Below are positions 35,313 to 45,719 of a stretch of 64,000 nt of DNA, in pieces. This stretch comes from Orbilia blumenaviensis (lineage: Eukaryota; Ascomycota; Orbiliomycetes; Orbiliales; Orbiliaceae), in assembly GCA_036872755.1 (NCBI GenBank), contig JAVHNS010000004.1, forward strand, positions 1,178,001 through 1,242,000, given 5' to 3'. The notes under the pieces are model-generated. The model had not been told where the DNA came from. It made no database searches and worked only from the letters and a program-made list of their open reading frames with translations. Made by a program: the position numbers and the translations under genes. Each line of letters starts with the position of its first letter. Positions within the stretch are counted from its first letter, which is position 1.

Positions 35313-36574
35313 ATGACTACACCACCGAAAGGAGGATTGATTCTCGTGACTGGCGTTACTGGTGAGTTTGAAATATATCCCAATGATTGGATTTCCCCTA
35401 TGACCAATTGGACTTATGCTAACTCCTAAATACAGGATATGTAAGCCCTACATCATATTTACCGACCAAACGCCATCCCATCACTTTATAACTAACGGGA
35501 GCTCAAAAAAATTGCATAGATCGCATCCTGGACCGCCCTCAAGCTCCTCGAACAAGGTTACAAAGTCCGCGGTACAGCACGAACCCTCTCCAAAGCCGAA
35601 TTCCTAAGAGATGGCCCGCTCGCAAAATATGCTTCAAACTTTGAAATCGTTGAGGTAGCCGATTTGGAAGACAATGGAGCCTTTAATGAAGCCGTCAAGG
35701 GTGTCGATGGTATCGCACACATTGCCAGCCCGTTCCATTATCGGGTTACGGATCCTTATATCGACTTGATCAACCCGGCGGTTAACGGGACTGTTAATTT
35801 ATTGAAAGCTGCTAAGGAGGTATGATTTCGAGTAGTTTGAACTTGACACCAGCACGCTTTTCTACATATGCTAACATTATGGGCTAGTTTGGCGGACCGC
35901 AACTAAAACGCATCGTCATCACCTCTTCCTTCGCCTCCATCGTCGAACCCCAGAAGCCCGGACACACATTCGACGAATCCCAATGGAATCAACACTCGGT
36001 CAATCTCGCTGAAGCCTACAAAGCTGACCCCACAAATCCCGATAAACAGGTCCCACCAAATGAGGCCTACAGAGCATCTAAAGCACTAGCCGAGCGAGCG
36101 CTGTGGGATTTCGTAAAGAACGAAAATCCATCATTCGAAGTCGCGGCCGTGAATCCAGTATTCGTCTTCGGGCCAGTCATTCATTCCGTCAAGGATGCCG
36201 AAAGCATTAATACTTCCGTATTCCTTCTATATAAATATATCGCTGGGCTAAACCCCAAGGTTGAGGAAGGACCTGCACCGAAGGCATACGTCGATGTCCG
36301 TGACGTAGCAGACGCACATATCAGGGCATTAGAAGTTGAGGAGGCGAAGGGACAGCGATTCTTCAACGTCGGAGGAGCTTTCACATGGCAAGAAGTTGTT
36401 GACATCTTGAGGAAGCACAACAAGCTTACCAAAAACGATTATCCACCGACAGGGGAGGTAGTACCAAGCTATGTATACAATAATGCGAAGAGCAAAGAGG
36501 TTCTGGGGTTGAACTACATCTCGCTGGAGGATAGCGTACTCGAGACGGCGAAGAGTGTTGAGAGATTTTTGTAG
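35313..36574 (+). CDS. Extended SDR NAD(P)-dependent reductase (346 aa, four exons incl. a 5-nt exon)
   Basis: Exons are 35313-35361, 35436-35440, 35520-35819 and 35888-36574. Splicing gives LILVTGVTGYIASWTALKLL, the glycine-rich cofactor motif TGxxGYIA near residues 13-20. The GY of the motif is completed by a 5-nt exon (GATAT) flanked by two good introns of 74 and 79 nt. The catalytic motif is NEAYRASKALAERA (Tyr179, Lys183). The upstream Ser block is VITSSFAS. The sequence resembles cinnamoyl-CoA/dihydroflavonol-4-reductase-like and Gre2-like fungal ketone or aldehyde reductases; the substrate is unknown. Length is normal for the family. It is probably cytosolic, with no signal peptide. 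No biosynthetic cluster partners lie next to it. Confidence 0.92.
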
Positions 36575-37029
36575 GGGGTGATATATCTCGGGATGTTAGT
36601 CTAGGGCAATGGCTGTATATAATATTAGTATACGATTATGGAACTAAACCCACAAGTTAGATTTTAGATCTAATAAATCACGATGTCCAAGAAACTACGC
36701 CTGAGCCTTTCTCAGGTAATACTGCAACAAACACTATTACTATATTAAACTTTCTATAAATGAGAAGAGAAATTATAAGTAGTAGGATCTTTTATCATAT
36801 GTACCGTATTAATGCCAAAGGAATAATGCTGGTGTCAAAAAAAGATACGATCAAGATCGAAGACCAAAATGAAAATCGATTACAATGTGAAAATCCGGTT
36901 AGAATATCTCGGTCAGGCGATATAATAGGTTTATTTTGAAATTACAGTGCGCCGCTTAGCCCTCGCATATTTAAAGCCTTGGGGCCTTGCTGCCGGCTTC
37001 TAAATTGAGAGTATTATTTTAACATTGCG
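36575..37029. other. Gap between converging genes
   Basis: 455 bp, AT-rich. It may hold a short last exon of the minus-strand mucin-like gene (about 37000-36972; see that gene). Nothing else seen. Confidence 0.5.
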
Positions 37030-39570
37030 CTAATTCAACCTTGGTTTATGAGGGTGTAACTTACTGCGAGGATCTTCTTCAACAAAATCAAATCCCTGGC
37101 TTTCAAGGATTTGATGGGGGCTAGAATTTTTGGATGTGGGGTTCTTGTTAGCGATAGGGTGGAGGACAGGAATACCCGGCTTCGGGACCGGGACCGTCGC
37201 TAAATTTGGAGCTGTTACGCTCGGGGCGCTGACGGCTGGAAGAGTGACGCTCGGGACACTCACTGTAGGAAGCGTGGCACTCGGTACACTCACCGTCGAG
37301 ACGCTGACGGTTGACAGGGTCACACTCGGAGTGCTGACTGTTAGAATGGTGACGCTCGGAACGCTAACTGTTGGCAGAGTCACACTCGGGACACTCGCTG
37401 TGGGAGGAGTGACGCTCGGGACGCTGACAGTTGGGACGCTGACAGTCGGAAGAGTCACACTCGGGACACTAACAGTCGGGATGCTGGTAGTCGGGACACT
37501 GACAGTCGGGAGAGTGGTGCTAGGGACACTGATAGTCGGGATAGTCACGCTTGGGACGCTGATAGTAGGAACAGAAACCGATGGTAGGGCTGGGGTAGTT
37601 AGAGACGGAACAGTAACCGAAGGTACTATCGAGAGCGTTGGGATAGTCACAGACGGGACATCCGGAACAGAGACGCTCGGAATGCTAACGCTTGGAGTAG
37701 CTGAGTTTAAAACGTTATTGACTACAGTGCTGACGATCCCAGAGACTAAGCTAGTGGCCGGATCGACGACAATACTCTCAACGGAGGTCACAACAGGCTC
37801 GACCAGTCCAGTCGTTGGAAAACCCGTAGATGCAGGGGCGGTGAAAATTGAGACTCCTGGGGTCGAAACCGTTGGCACAGAGGTGCTGGGAACCGACACA
37901 GATGGCGTCGAGACTGTTGAAACGGTGAGAGGAGGGACAGTTGGGAGGGAAACAGTGGAGAGGGTAATAGAAGGTTCCGAAAGAGGCGGTAATGATGGCG
38001 TTGAAAGAGAAAGAGTAGTGGGGATAGTGATCAAAGAAACAGTTGGGACATCAAAGGTTGTCGGGATGCCAGTAACCGTGATGATCGTCTCAAGGGTTGT
38101 AAGCAAGCTTTGAACGCTGGTGAAAAGCGAGACGGCTGGGATTTGAGTAGGGACACCAACAACCGTGGTTACAGCATCCGAAAGAGTGAGGAGCTCGGTA
38201 GTAATCCATGTGCTGGTGCTCAGGCTGGTGACTAAGCCGTTCAAATCGAGGCCCTCGGTTGGGAGAGAAATTGAGGGGACCGAAGTGGAAGGCGTAGAGA
38301 CTGAGGGAGCCGAGATAGAAGTTGTAGAGATTGAAGGAACAGAGATAGAAGTTGTGGAGATTGAAGGAATCGAGACAGAAGTTGTAGAGATCGAAGGAAT
38401 CGAGACGGAGGTCGTGGGCAGTGAGAGAGTTGGGGTCTCAGTTGTGATAACCGTCGTAGTTACCGTCGGGATTGAGACGGAAGGTGTGGAGACAGGAGGC
38501 ACTGAAGTTTGTACATCAGTTGTAATAATATCAGTGGCGACATTAGTAGACGGCACCGAAACGGAAGGAACAGAAGTCGACGGGAGTGTCTCCGTCGGCA
38601 GCGTCTCCGTTGGTAATGTTTCTGATGGCAACGTCTCGGTCGACAGAGCCTCATCTGGCAGAGTCTCTGTCGGCAGAGATGTGGTTGACAATGTCAACTC
38701 TGGTGTTTCAGAGGGAGGGCTGACGAGGCCCGCTTGTGTGGTCGGGACATCCACTGAAGTGTCAGTGTCAACCCAGTTAGAATGGATCCCAAAGTCTGGA
38801 TCCTCAGTGTGGTGGTGGATGTGGATCGTGCTGATAACCGGTGTTCCATTCTGAACAAAGGTTGTGGTAGTATAACTTGGGAAGATCTCCTCTGTAGTCG
38901 TATATGTGGTGGTGATGACATATGTGACCGGATGTTCGGTGATAATGCCAGTGACCTCACCAACGGCAATCTCGGTGACAGGACGAGCTGTGGTGTATCT
39001 AGTCAAGTCCCATGACCTAAAAGTAGTTGAGATAGTCTTTGTAAGAGTGATAATTGTGGTATAGGTAGTCTCAACCGTGAGGGGAGAGTATGTCACACTT
39101 GTAGATGTGACCAGAGTCGGGGCCGGGTATGGGATCGTGTACACCTTGGTGACAGTAGTATGCGAGTGAGCCTCGACGATATAGGTCCTGACAGTAGTGA
39201 AGCTTGCCCTAACGGTGCTGATGATAATCTTAGGGGTCCCCCCGGGTGGCGTCTCGGTGATTGTGGTTGTGGCAGCAGGCACAACCTCGGTGATTTTAGT
39301 GATAACTGGGGTTACAGTCTCAGAGGTAATGCTCGAAACGAGATCGTCCACGGTCGAAGTGGGGAGATCGAGGTCACCGGGGATAACAGTCGGGACGCTG
39401 ACCAATGAGGTAAGGCCCTGAGGCCGAGGGGCTTTATTAGCTGGGAGTTTTCCATGATTGGACACCATACCAACTGGGGGTATCGCCCCAGAGCCCCTTC
39501 GCCTAGGCAAGGCGGCGGCCGAAGCCAAGGAAGCGGCCAATGCCGGTAACAGAAATATTGAAACTTTCAT
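37030..39570 (-). CDS. Secreted mucin-like Ser/Thr/Val/Pro repeat protein (846 aa)
   Basis: Single long ORF from an ATG at 39570. Residues 1-19 form a signal peptide (MKVSIFLLPALAASLASAA). An R-R-R stretch at residues 23-25 could be a processing site. The region to about 280 is Thr/Tyr-rich (TTYTTTEEIFPSY). Repeats follow: TETLP units near 310-340, then long runs of VPSVTLPTVS-type decads to about 800. The composition predicts heavy O-glycosylation and a place in the cell wall or extracellular matrix. There is no GPI signal and no Cys-rich domain. Near the end, EEDPR is followed by a perfect GTAAGT donor. Splicing to an acceptor at about 37001 would replace the tail SKLHPHKPRLN with KAGSKAPRL, so the C-terminus is uncertain. 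Function is otherwise unknown. Confidence 0.8.
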   Translation of the reverse strand: MKVSIFLLPALAASLASAAALPRRRGSGAIPPVGMVSNHGKLPANKAPRPQGLTSLVSVPTVIPGDLDLPTSTVDDLVSSITSETVTPVITKITEVVPAATTTITETPPGGTPKIIISTVRASFTTVRTYIVEAHSHTTVTKVYTIPYPAPTLVTSTSVTYSPLTVETTYTTIITLTKTISTTFRSWDLTRYTTARPVTEIAVGEVTGIITEHPVTYVITTTYTTTEEIFPSYTTTTFVQNGTPVISTIHIHHHTEDPDFGIHSNWVDTDTSVDVPTTQAGLVSPPSETPELTLSTTSLPTETLPDEALSTETLPSETLPTETLPTETLPSTSVPSVSVPSTNVATDIITTDVQTSVPPVSTPSVSIPTVTTTVITTETPTLSLPTTSVSIPSISTTSVSIPSISTTSISVPSISTTSISAPSVSTPSTSVPSISLPTEGLDLNGLVTSLSTSTWITTELLTLSDAVTTVVGVPTQIPAVSLFTSVQSLLTTLETIITVTGIPTTFDVPTVSLITIPTTLSLSTPSLPPLSEPSITLSTVSLPTVPPLTVSTVSTPSVSVPSTSVPTVSTPGVSIFTAPASTGFPTTGLVEPVVTSVESIVVDPATSLVSGIVSTVVNNVLNSATPSVSIPSVSVPDVPSVTIPTLSIVPSVTVPSLTTPALPSVSVPTISVPSVTIPTISVPSTTLPTVSVPTTSIPTVSVPSVTLPTVSVPTVSVPSVTPPTASVPSVTLPTVSVPSVTILTVSTPSVTLSTVSVSTVSVPSATLPTVSVPSVTLPAVSAPSVTAPNLATVPVPKPGIPVLHPIANKNPTSKNSSPHQILESQGFDFVEEDPRSKLHPHKPRLN

Positions 39571-41347
39571 ATTGAATTAAAAAATATATATATATGGCTC
39601 ACAGATTAGGGAATTTAATCTGTGCTGAGGCTCGATGGAGGGTTGGGGGAAGGCGTGGGGAGCAGAAGTTCAACTAAACAATATGGCACTAGAGTTATGT
39701 GCGGCAAGGCGGAACTTAAAGCGGGAATGTGCCCGGAAGATACCAATACCAATCCTAGGGTTAAATATTAAAATCATCCCTCAATATTCCTCTCCCGTGG
39801 CGGACTTCCACTGTAAAATAAGTACTATCCAGCGAACCAATGCTATTTTTCGACGGCGTGGTCGAGGGATAATCCGCGGTATATGCGTTGTGGGATGTTA
39901 TAGTCCCCCAAAAAGGCAAGTGTCGAACGGACTAAATTTACGCGGATCTAAACTGTTGCTTCAACGAATACAGGAATGTCAAATCTATTGATGGAGGCCG
40001 GTTTAGCCAATACATATTAGTATTCCAAACAAGGAGCAATTCTGGCAACAATTTTAATCGTAGAATGCCAAATCCGTTTCTTTATCTATCGTAGCATCCT
40101 AAATAATATGTAGCCCACCGTGTAAGCAAAATTCTCTGGATCAAATTGAATACGATAATATATAAGCTGTACAATTGACCAGCGTCTGGGACCGAGACTA
40201 ACAATTGAGTTAGCTTGCAATCAAGTGGGCAAGACCGAAATATCGAATTTCATTGTGTTGTCTACTACAAAAATGCAACAGCCTCACTGCAAATTCGCCC
40301 TGTAGGGCTCTCACGCACACAAACCTGTTATCGTCGCTCTCGTCTAGGCTAACTGCTAAATATAGTACTCATATACGGGGCAGCCTTTCTAACCATTCGG
40401 TCATCTCTTTGCTCCATTTTCTTTTTTTTTTTTACCCCAAGCCAGTTTGGACAGGACCCTACTTATAATGTTGTAAGCCACGTAAGCTCGGAATTTTCAC
40501 AACGAGAATTTTGAAGGCGAGATATATCGATTTGTCCGAGCTCATAACCTATAAGCCACGTAAGCTCAGAAGCTTGATGAGTTGATCCAGTTCTCCTAAT
40601 CTGCTCTGCCAGAGAAAGGTACCGTAGGGGTTTTTGGTGGTTTTCTGAGACTGCTTTTGAATATTAAAACATTTTACAAAGAAAGCAAGCCGTCTTATTT
40701 CCTTTAAGTCATTGTTTATACTGTTTTAAGTTCCTTTTTTTCTATAAACCGTCTTGAGAAACCAGCCAAAACCCCGTACGGTAGGTACATAGGTAATTAT
40801 AATATACATAGTTTTTGTGTTATTCCCTAGTTACCTAGTAACATACTGGAACACCTGTAAACCGTTTATATTCCCTAATACAATTAGCCACCATAGAGAT
40901 CTGATTCCTGCCAAGTAAGGTCCCGACATGGCCACAATGAACTCTTCACGGCTTCCGGTGTCCAATGCACCATTAAACTTCACGACAAATTACCGTCTTT
41001 GGCGAACTCGATTATGGTGGAGATTTTCTATTGGTCAATCTCCTATTTTAAAGTGACACTTTTTCTCCGCTTATGGAGATTCGAACTTAATATGATCGCT
41101 AAACCACAACTTTGATGCATTTATCACAATAGATACTACATTACTATGTTCTAGACATTCTGAGAAAAGCGAAATCGAACCTAGGGGGTGAAACCTGTAG
41201 TCAAAGCTCTGGAGTAACTATCTTTCATATATAAGCCAACTATGTTGCCTATAATCCAAGATCTAGCCTGGCTCTCTTTGAGCTTGTTCATCCTATAGAC
41301 GATCCTGATAGATAGCTGATCCCTCGGGCTTCAAGAAAGAAAAAAAC
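39571..41347. other. Divergent intergenic region (1.8 kb)
   Basis: Begins with a (TA)n run (about 39584-39595) just upstream of the mucin-like gene. Contains a direct repeat, taagccacgtaagctc, at 40474-40489 and 40552-40567. No gene recognised. Confidence 0.55.
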
Positions 41348-42447
41348 ATGGCAATAACCGACTTCAAAGACCGACATCAACAGGGTGGCGAAGATAACCA
41401 TAACCACATATCAATCCTAGCTTCATATGCCGGTCTTATTCTCACCGTAGCTCTCTGCACCCTCTTTCTCATCAAAAACTACGTCCTAGAGCCCTTCCTA
41501 CCTCGTCTGTACAGACACCACCATGCATGCCTCTCCGAAATATCTAAACGATCTTTCCTCAACCAGCACGTGGCAGTCGGTATGCGCCTGATAATTCTCT
41601 CGTTGGGCGGATACCCCTTTTTCGCCACGGTATTCGGATCAGCAGTATTATCTTCCCCAGTCGCTCCAGGTGGCAAAGTAACGATGGGAGATTGCTTGAT
41701 CGTATCCTCGCAGCTTCTTGTTGCGATGTATATTTTTGAGCTTATATATCGCGCGAAGATATCCGTCGTGAGTGGGTTACACCACCTGGGCACCGTTCTG
41801 GTGGCGCAAAGTTCTGTCGCGATAAGTGTTTACGGGCATAAAGACGCCAGGTATGAGTTTTTACTCTGCTGCGTTTGGGGTGAGAGTCCTACAATCCTTC
41901 CTTTCAACGTGGGATCTTGGTTTATTTTAGAGCTCCGGGGTAGAACAAGTGGATTGTTCTAGCTTTTGAAAGCTTTTCAAAGACTAAATGCTATGGTATC
42001 TCGCTTTTTGTGTGATAAAAATATATGATTATACTGATGACATTAACCTATCCAGGAGCCTTCGATGTCCTCGTCGAATTCCTCCCCTCACTCGCCATAA
42101 TCCGCTATCGAACAGCCCTTACCTCCCACCATCACCTCCACTTCATATTTAAATTCACAATGATATGGACGTTCATCGGCACTCTCCTTGAAAGCGTCAT
42201 TGCAATGTATCTTTTTGGAATCCTATGGGATCAATGGGAGTTAAGTTTCAAGATCGCAACGCCACTGCTGCACATCGCTTTTTCAGCGGCGCAGTTACAT
42301 GGAACGAATATTTTTCGAAAAATGATGATTAGAGAGAAGCAGAAGATAAGAGAAGAGGCTAAAAGGGAATCCGAAGAGGATTTGAAGGCGAAGTCAGATT
42401 GTGCTACGGATGATGGGAGTGGCTTTGAGATTGTCTCTGTAGTTTAG
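41348..42447 (+). CDS. TLC-domain-like multi-spanning membrane protein (307 aa, two exons)
   Basis: Exons are 41348-41879 and 42056-42447, with a 176-nt intron in phase 1. An earlier GTATGA donor at 41851 gives the wrong phase. Using the donor at 41880 yields YEFLLCCVWGAFDVLVEFLP, which is continuous. Hydrophobic segments lie near 22-45, 80-100, 115-135, 145-170, 178-195, 220-245 and 255-270. SGLHHLGTVLVAQSSVAISV contains the HHxGT motif of TRAM/LAG1/CLN8 (TLC) proteins. The family includes ceramide synthases and lipid-modifying or sensing proteins, but this member lacks a fuller Lag1 motif that I can see, so its activity is open. The C-terminus is charged (MIREKQKIREEAKRESEED). Confidence 0.75.
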
Positions 42448-42998
42448 CTTTGCAATTGTTGATTTGGCGTTTCCCTGTGGGAGTAGGTATTTATAGCAAA
42501 ATCTTTTTTAAAAAAATTTTAAGCGGGAAACCGAGGATATACGACGCTATTTAGCCCTAAAGTTCGGAGTCCATGAGTTAGATAGTCGAGTCCACGCAAC
42601 TATTTAGGCGGTATTTCAGCCTCACAGTCTGGGCGACATCCAGACAGTTTGCATTGGTAGGTATTATTCTTATCTTAATGATAAAAATGTTCGAAAAGTG
42701 TTCGGGATAGTGAATATTAATCATTTAATAGTAGGCTGCAAAAGTGCAGCGTAAAGGAGGATGTCAAAGTGCTGCCCATAAAACGAACCGCATTTTTCTC
42801 TGTCGAATTAACTCTTATAATATGTACAAGCATTGATAAGTATTTCTAAATACTTCCCACATATTCGGTCGTATGAAGACCAAAACAACTAAACGAACAA
42901 GGCAAGTTGACAGCGCACCAATACAAACCAGAAAAAATGACTATTATACATTTTGGCCTTCAAAGAGTTTATAGTACTAGAAAGGCAATTTCTTGAAC
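42448..42998. other. Gap between converging genes
   Basis: 551 bp, AT-rich. No gene recognised. Confidence 0.55.
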
Positions 42999-45719
42999 TC
43001 ATAGGCCACCGAGAGCCACGGGCGTATTAAGCGTCAATGTAACTGCCCCTCCATTTAACTTAACCCAAATAGTTGGCAAATCATTTCCGATCTTCTCCGT
43101 TCGAATGTTACTTCCAGTTTCCTTTACTCCACCGGGAACCGTTACCGCAGCTTCAACATCACAGGCGTTGGAAGGTGTAGTAATAGTGATACTAACGACT
43201 TGACCATCGCTGATGCCCTGGCTGACTTGGATGTTGCAAAGATCGCGCACATAGCGGTTCTTAAAGGCGGTGGCAATGTCATCATGCTTATAGGTTATCA
43301 ATGGCCAGTTCACCAACCGCTGGAACTCAGCAATCTGGGTTTCGGTCCACATCTGGAGGAGAGAAAATTTCGAAGTTAGGGAGGTACCCGGGATGGTGAC
43401 GGAATTGGTAACATTGGTTCTCATATTAGCTTGATGGAACATATAAGGGTCTACAATACTGTTAGCATATATAATATGGAGTAACTGTAAGAGGGTGAGG
43501 CGCCTACCATGCATCAAGTTGAGTAAAGAGTTTATGGTAGTCTCCCTCTCGACGCTGAGGAGGGTATTGATGTCGCCCTTAGCAGTGGATGTGGCAAGCC
43601 ACTCGCCGACAGTGCAGTCCGAAGTATCACTATAATTTCGTTAGCTTAATTTGCTTTGTAGCCATTATTTTTGGTACCTGCATCAACAAATTGCATACCA
43701 ATTGAAGTAGATTCTGGTCGCAAATCGAGGAGTGATCTGGAAACCATCGAATCCGTTGTTCGCCATCGTGGTATATAATGGCCAATAAGTACTATTTGGA
43801 TTCCTCAAAGGCGCCCTAGTATTATCACCGACGGCATTCCATACATTATTGTCCTTCATCGCTCGCAAAGCATCTCCATTATGCATGCCAGTGATTGCTG
43901 GGGGAATGATACCACCCAGACTGATCTGGGTGTTAGCAGTAAGACCAGTAGTCTTGAAGTACCGCAAATTCCAATTGATCTCCTTAAAGGTATCGCTGTA
44001 CGTCGCATTGTTCAAGCTCAGATGAGTAAACGTGTGACTGACGAAGTAATATGCAGACCGTGCGGGAACTGCAGTCCAAAGCCATACAGAAAGAGGATCA
44101 AGATTCAAGCAAGTTAAGGTATAAAGCGCAAAGTCCGTGGTATTGGCCGGCCAGCTATCAGTACCGGTTCCCAACTCCTTCTGGAACTCCAAAGGAGTGG
44201 TGTCAGGGTCCTTTGCGTACCAGATTGGATCTTGGCAGGTCCCTAAAAGGGACTTCTTGAGTTGCTGTTGATCATAGGATTGAAGTATATTGCCGTTTCC
44301 GTTCAAACCAAGCTCCACTACATAGTGGGAACCAGGGTTGGTTTCTGCAAGACGGGTGTTGACGTCGACGACCCAGTCAGCGTGGGCAACCATATCTGTG
44401 ACGGTTGTACGGTATGTGGCACCCGTATCCCACGCCTCGGTACCTAAAAGTACGTCATCTATCTGAGTGCTCAAGAGAACACGCCGGTAACCGTCATAGA
44501 GGCCGTGGGTTGCCCAATGGATCCAAATGTGGTTCAAGTAGGCACTTGTAGGACTCCAGGTTCCGAAACTGCAAAAGAACGCCATCTGAGACCTTCCATC
44601 TGCAAATGTATTGATGACACCGCCAACCGTCGTATCTGCGTACTGTGCATTAGGGCCGAACTCAAGGAAAGCAGTAGTCCGGGTGAGATTGGTATCGACT
44701 ATTTTGGACGGGACATGATACAATCCACTCAGAGAGAGGGGAACGGCGTTGAGACCAGCAGATGGGAAGCGCTTAGCCGCGACCTCTGCGACAATGGTGA
44801 CATTCTGATCGTCCCCGGAATTACAGCATCCTCCGATTGCATCGGCACCGAAGGCGTAGTTGCCCGGCCAAATGTTAAAGTGGACCATGCGGACATTGCA
44901 TGTTACCTGGTATGCATAGAGTTCGTTCGTTTGATCTTGTGTAAGTGCACTTCTCCAACCCAAGTCGCCGTAGTCATACGATAATTGTGAGTGCATCACA
45001 ATAATGTTATACTTGCAGGTAATTGATCCATCGGTATCATTAGAAGTCAAAGCTGGAAGAGCGATACCCTCCTTTGGCACAATGAAGGTGTCCCAGGCCA
45101 TTCCATACCCGTCGAGGGGCTGCTCTGTCAACGCAGCCGTCGCAGCGTCTGGGGCTAGGATAAGCACATTATTGAGCAAAGTGTAAGTCGCAGAAGGCGT
45201 AGCAGCACTAGAAGTTGAACTGGCGGATGATGTGTTTACAGATGGAGCTGAAGGTCCCGGCCCAACTGAAGAAGACACGGGGTTCTGTACCTCAACTGAC
45301 GGAACATCCGTTGTGGCAATAGGAACTGAGGTTGAGATTACCGAGGCAATAGACGACAAGACAGAGTCAATGTTAGGAGCCGAAGAGAGCAGAGCCGAAG
45401 AAGCGGCCGCTTTTGACGAGCTTACAGCGGCTGCAACGCTAGAAGCAGGTTTCAAGCTAGTGGAGGTAGCTTTGGTGCTTTTAGTTGTAGTGGAACGAAC
45501 ACTTGAAGCAGGAACGGTGGACTGGACACTGGATACTGAGGCCTTCGCGGTTGCTGAAGTACTGACAATCTTGGATGTTGAGCTAGTAATTTTAGCGCTT
45601 GTAGTCGACGGGACCTTAGCAGTTGTGGTACTAGTTGTTGAGGATTTCGTCTGAATTTGGCTTTGAATAGCCAAAAGCTGACTATAGATCGAAAGTAGAA
45701 TGTCAAGAAGGCTCGCCAT
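42999..45719 (-). CDS. Agd3-like polysaccharide deacetylase, CE18 type (864 aa, three exons)
   Basis: Minus-strand exons are 45719-43699, 43629-43508 and 43450-42999, with introns of 69 and 57 nt. Residues 20-190 are Ser/Thr/Ala-rich, a likely O-glycosylated stalk. The conserved part starts near YGMAWDTFIVPKEGI and includes FAFF-type CSFGTWSPTSAYLNHIWIHW, STQIDDVLLGTEAW (Asp421/422), SHTFTHLSLNNATY (His562, His566) and, across the last intron, MHDPYMFHQANMRT. These match my memory of Aspergillus fumigatus Agd3, the secreted deacetylase of galactosaminogalactan, so I infer deacetylation of an exopolysaccharide. The other known galactosaminogalactan cluster genes are not in this window. The first ATG gives only a weakly hydrophobic N-terminus, so a signal-peptide exon upstream may be missing. 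Confidence 0.85.

Noticed and set aside
37130..38854. Long plus-strand ORFs (327 and 229 aa) opposite the mucin-like gene
   Set aside because: They are antisense to the Ser/Thr/Val repeat ORF. The simple repeat composition keeps the opposite frame open. They have no start context, signal or domain.
45232..45654. Plus-strand ORF of 140 aa opposite the Ser/Thr stalk of the deacetylase
   Set aside because: Antisense shadow of a low-complexity coding region; its Glu/Val/Ala-rich translation is what the complement of Ser/Thr codons gives.
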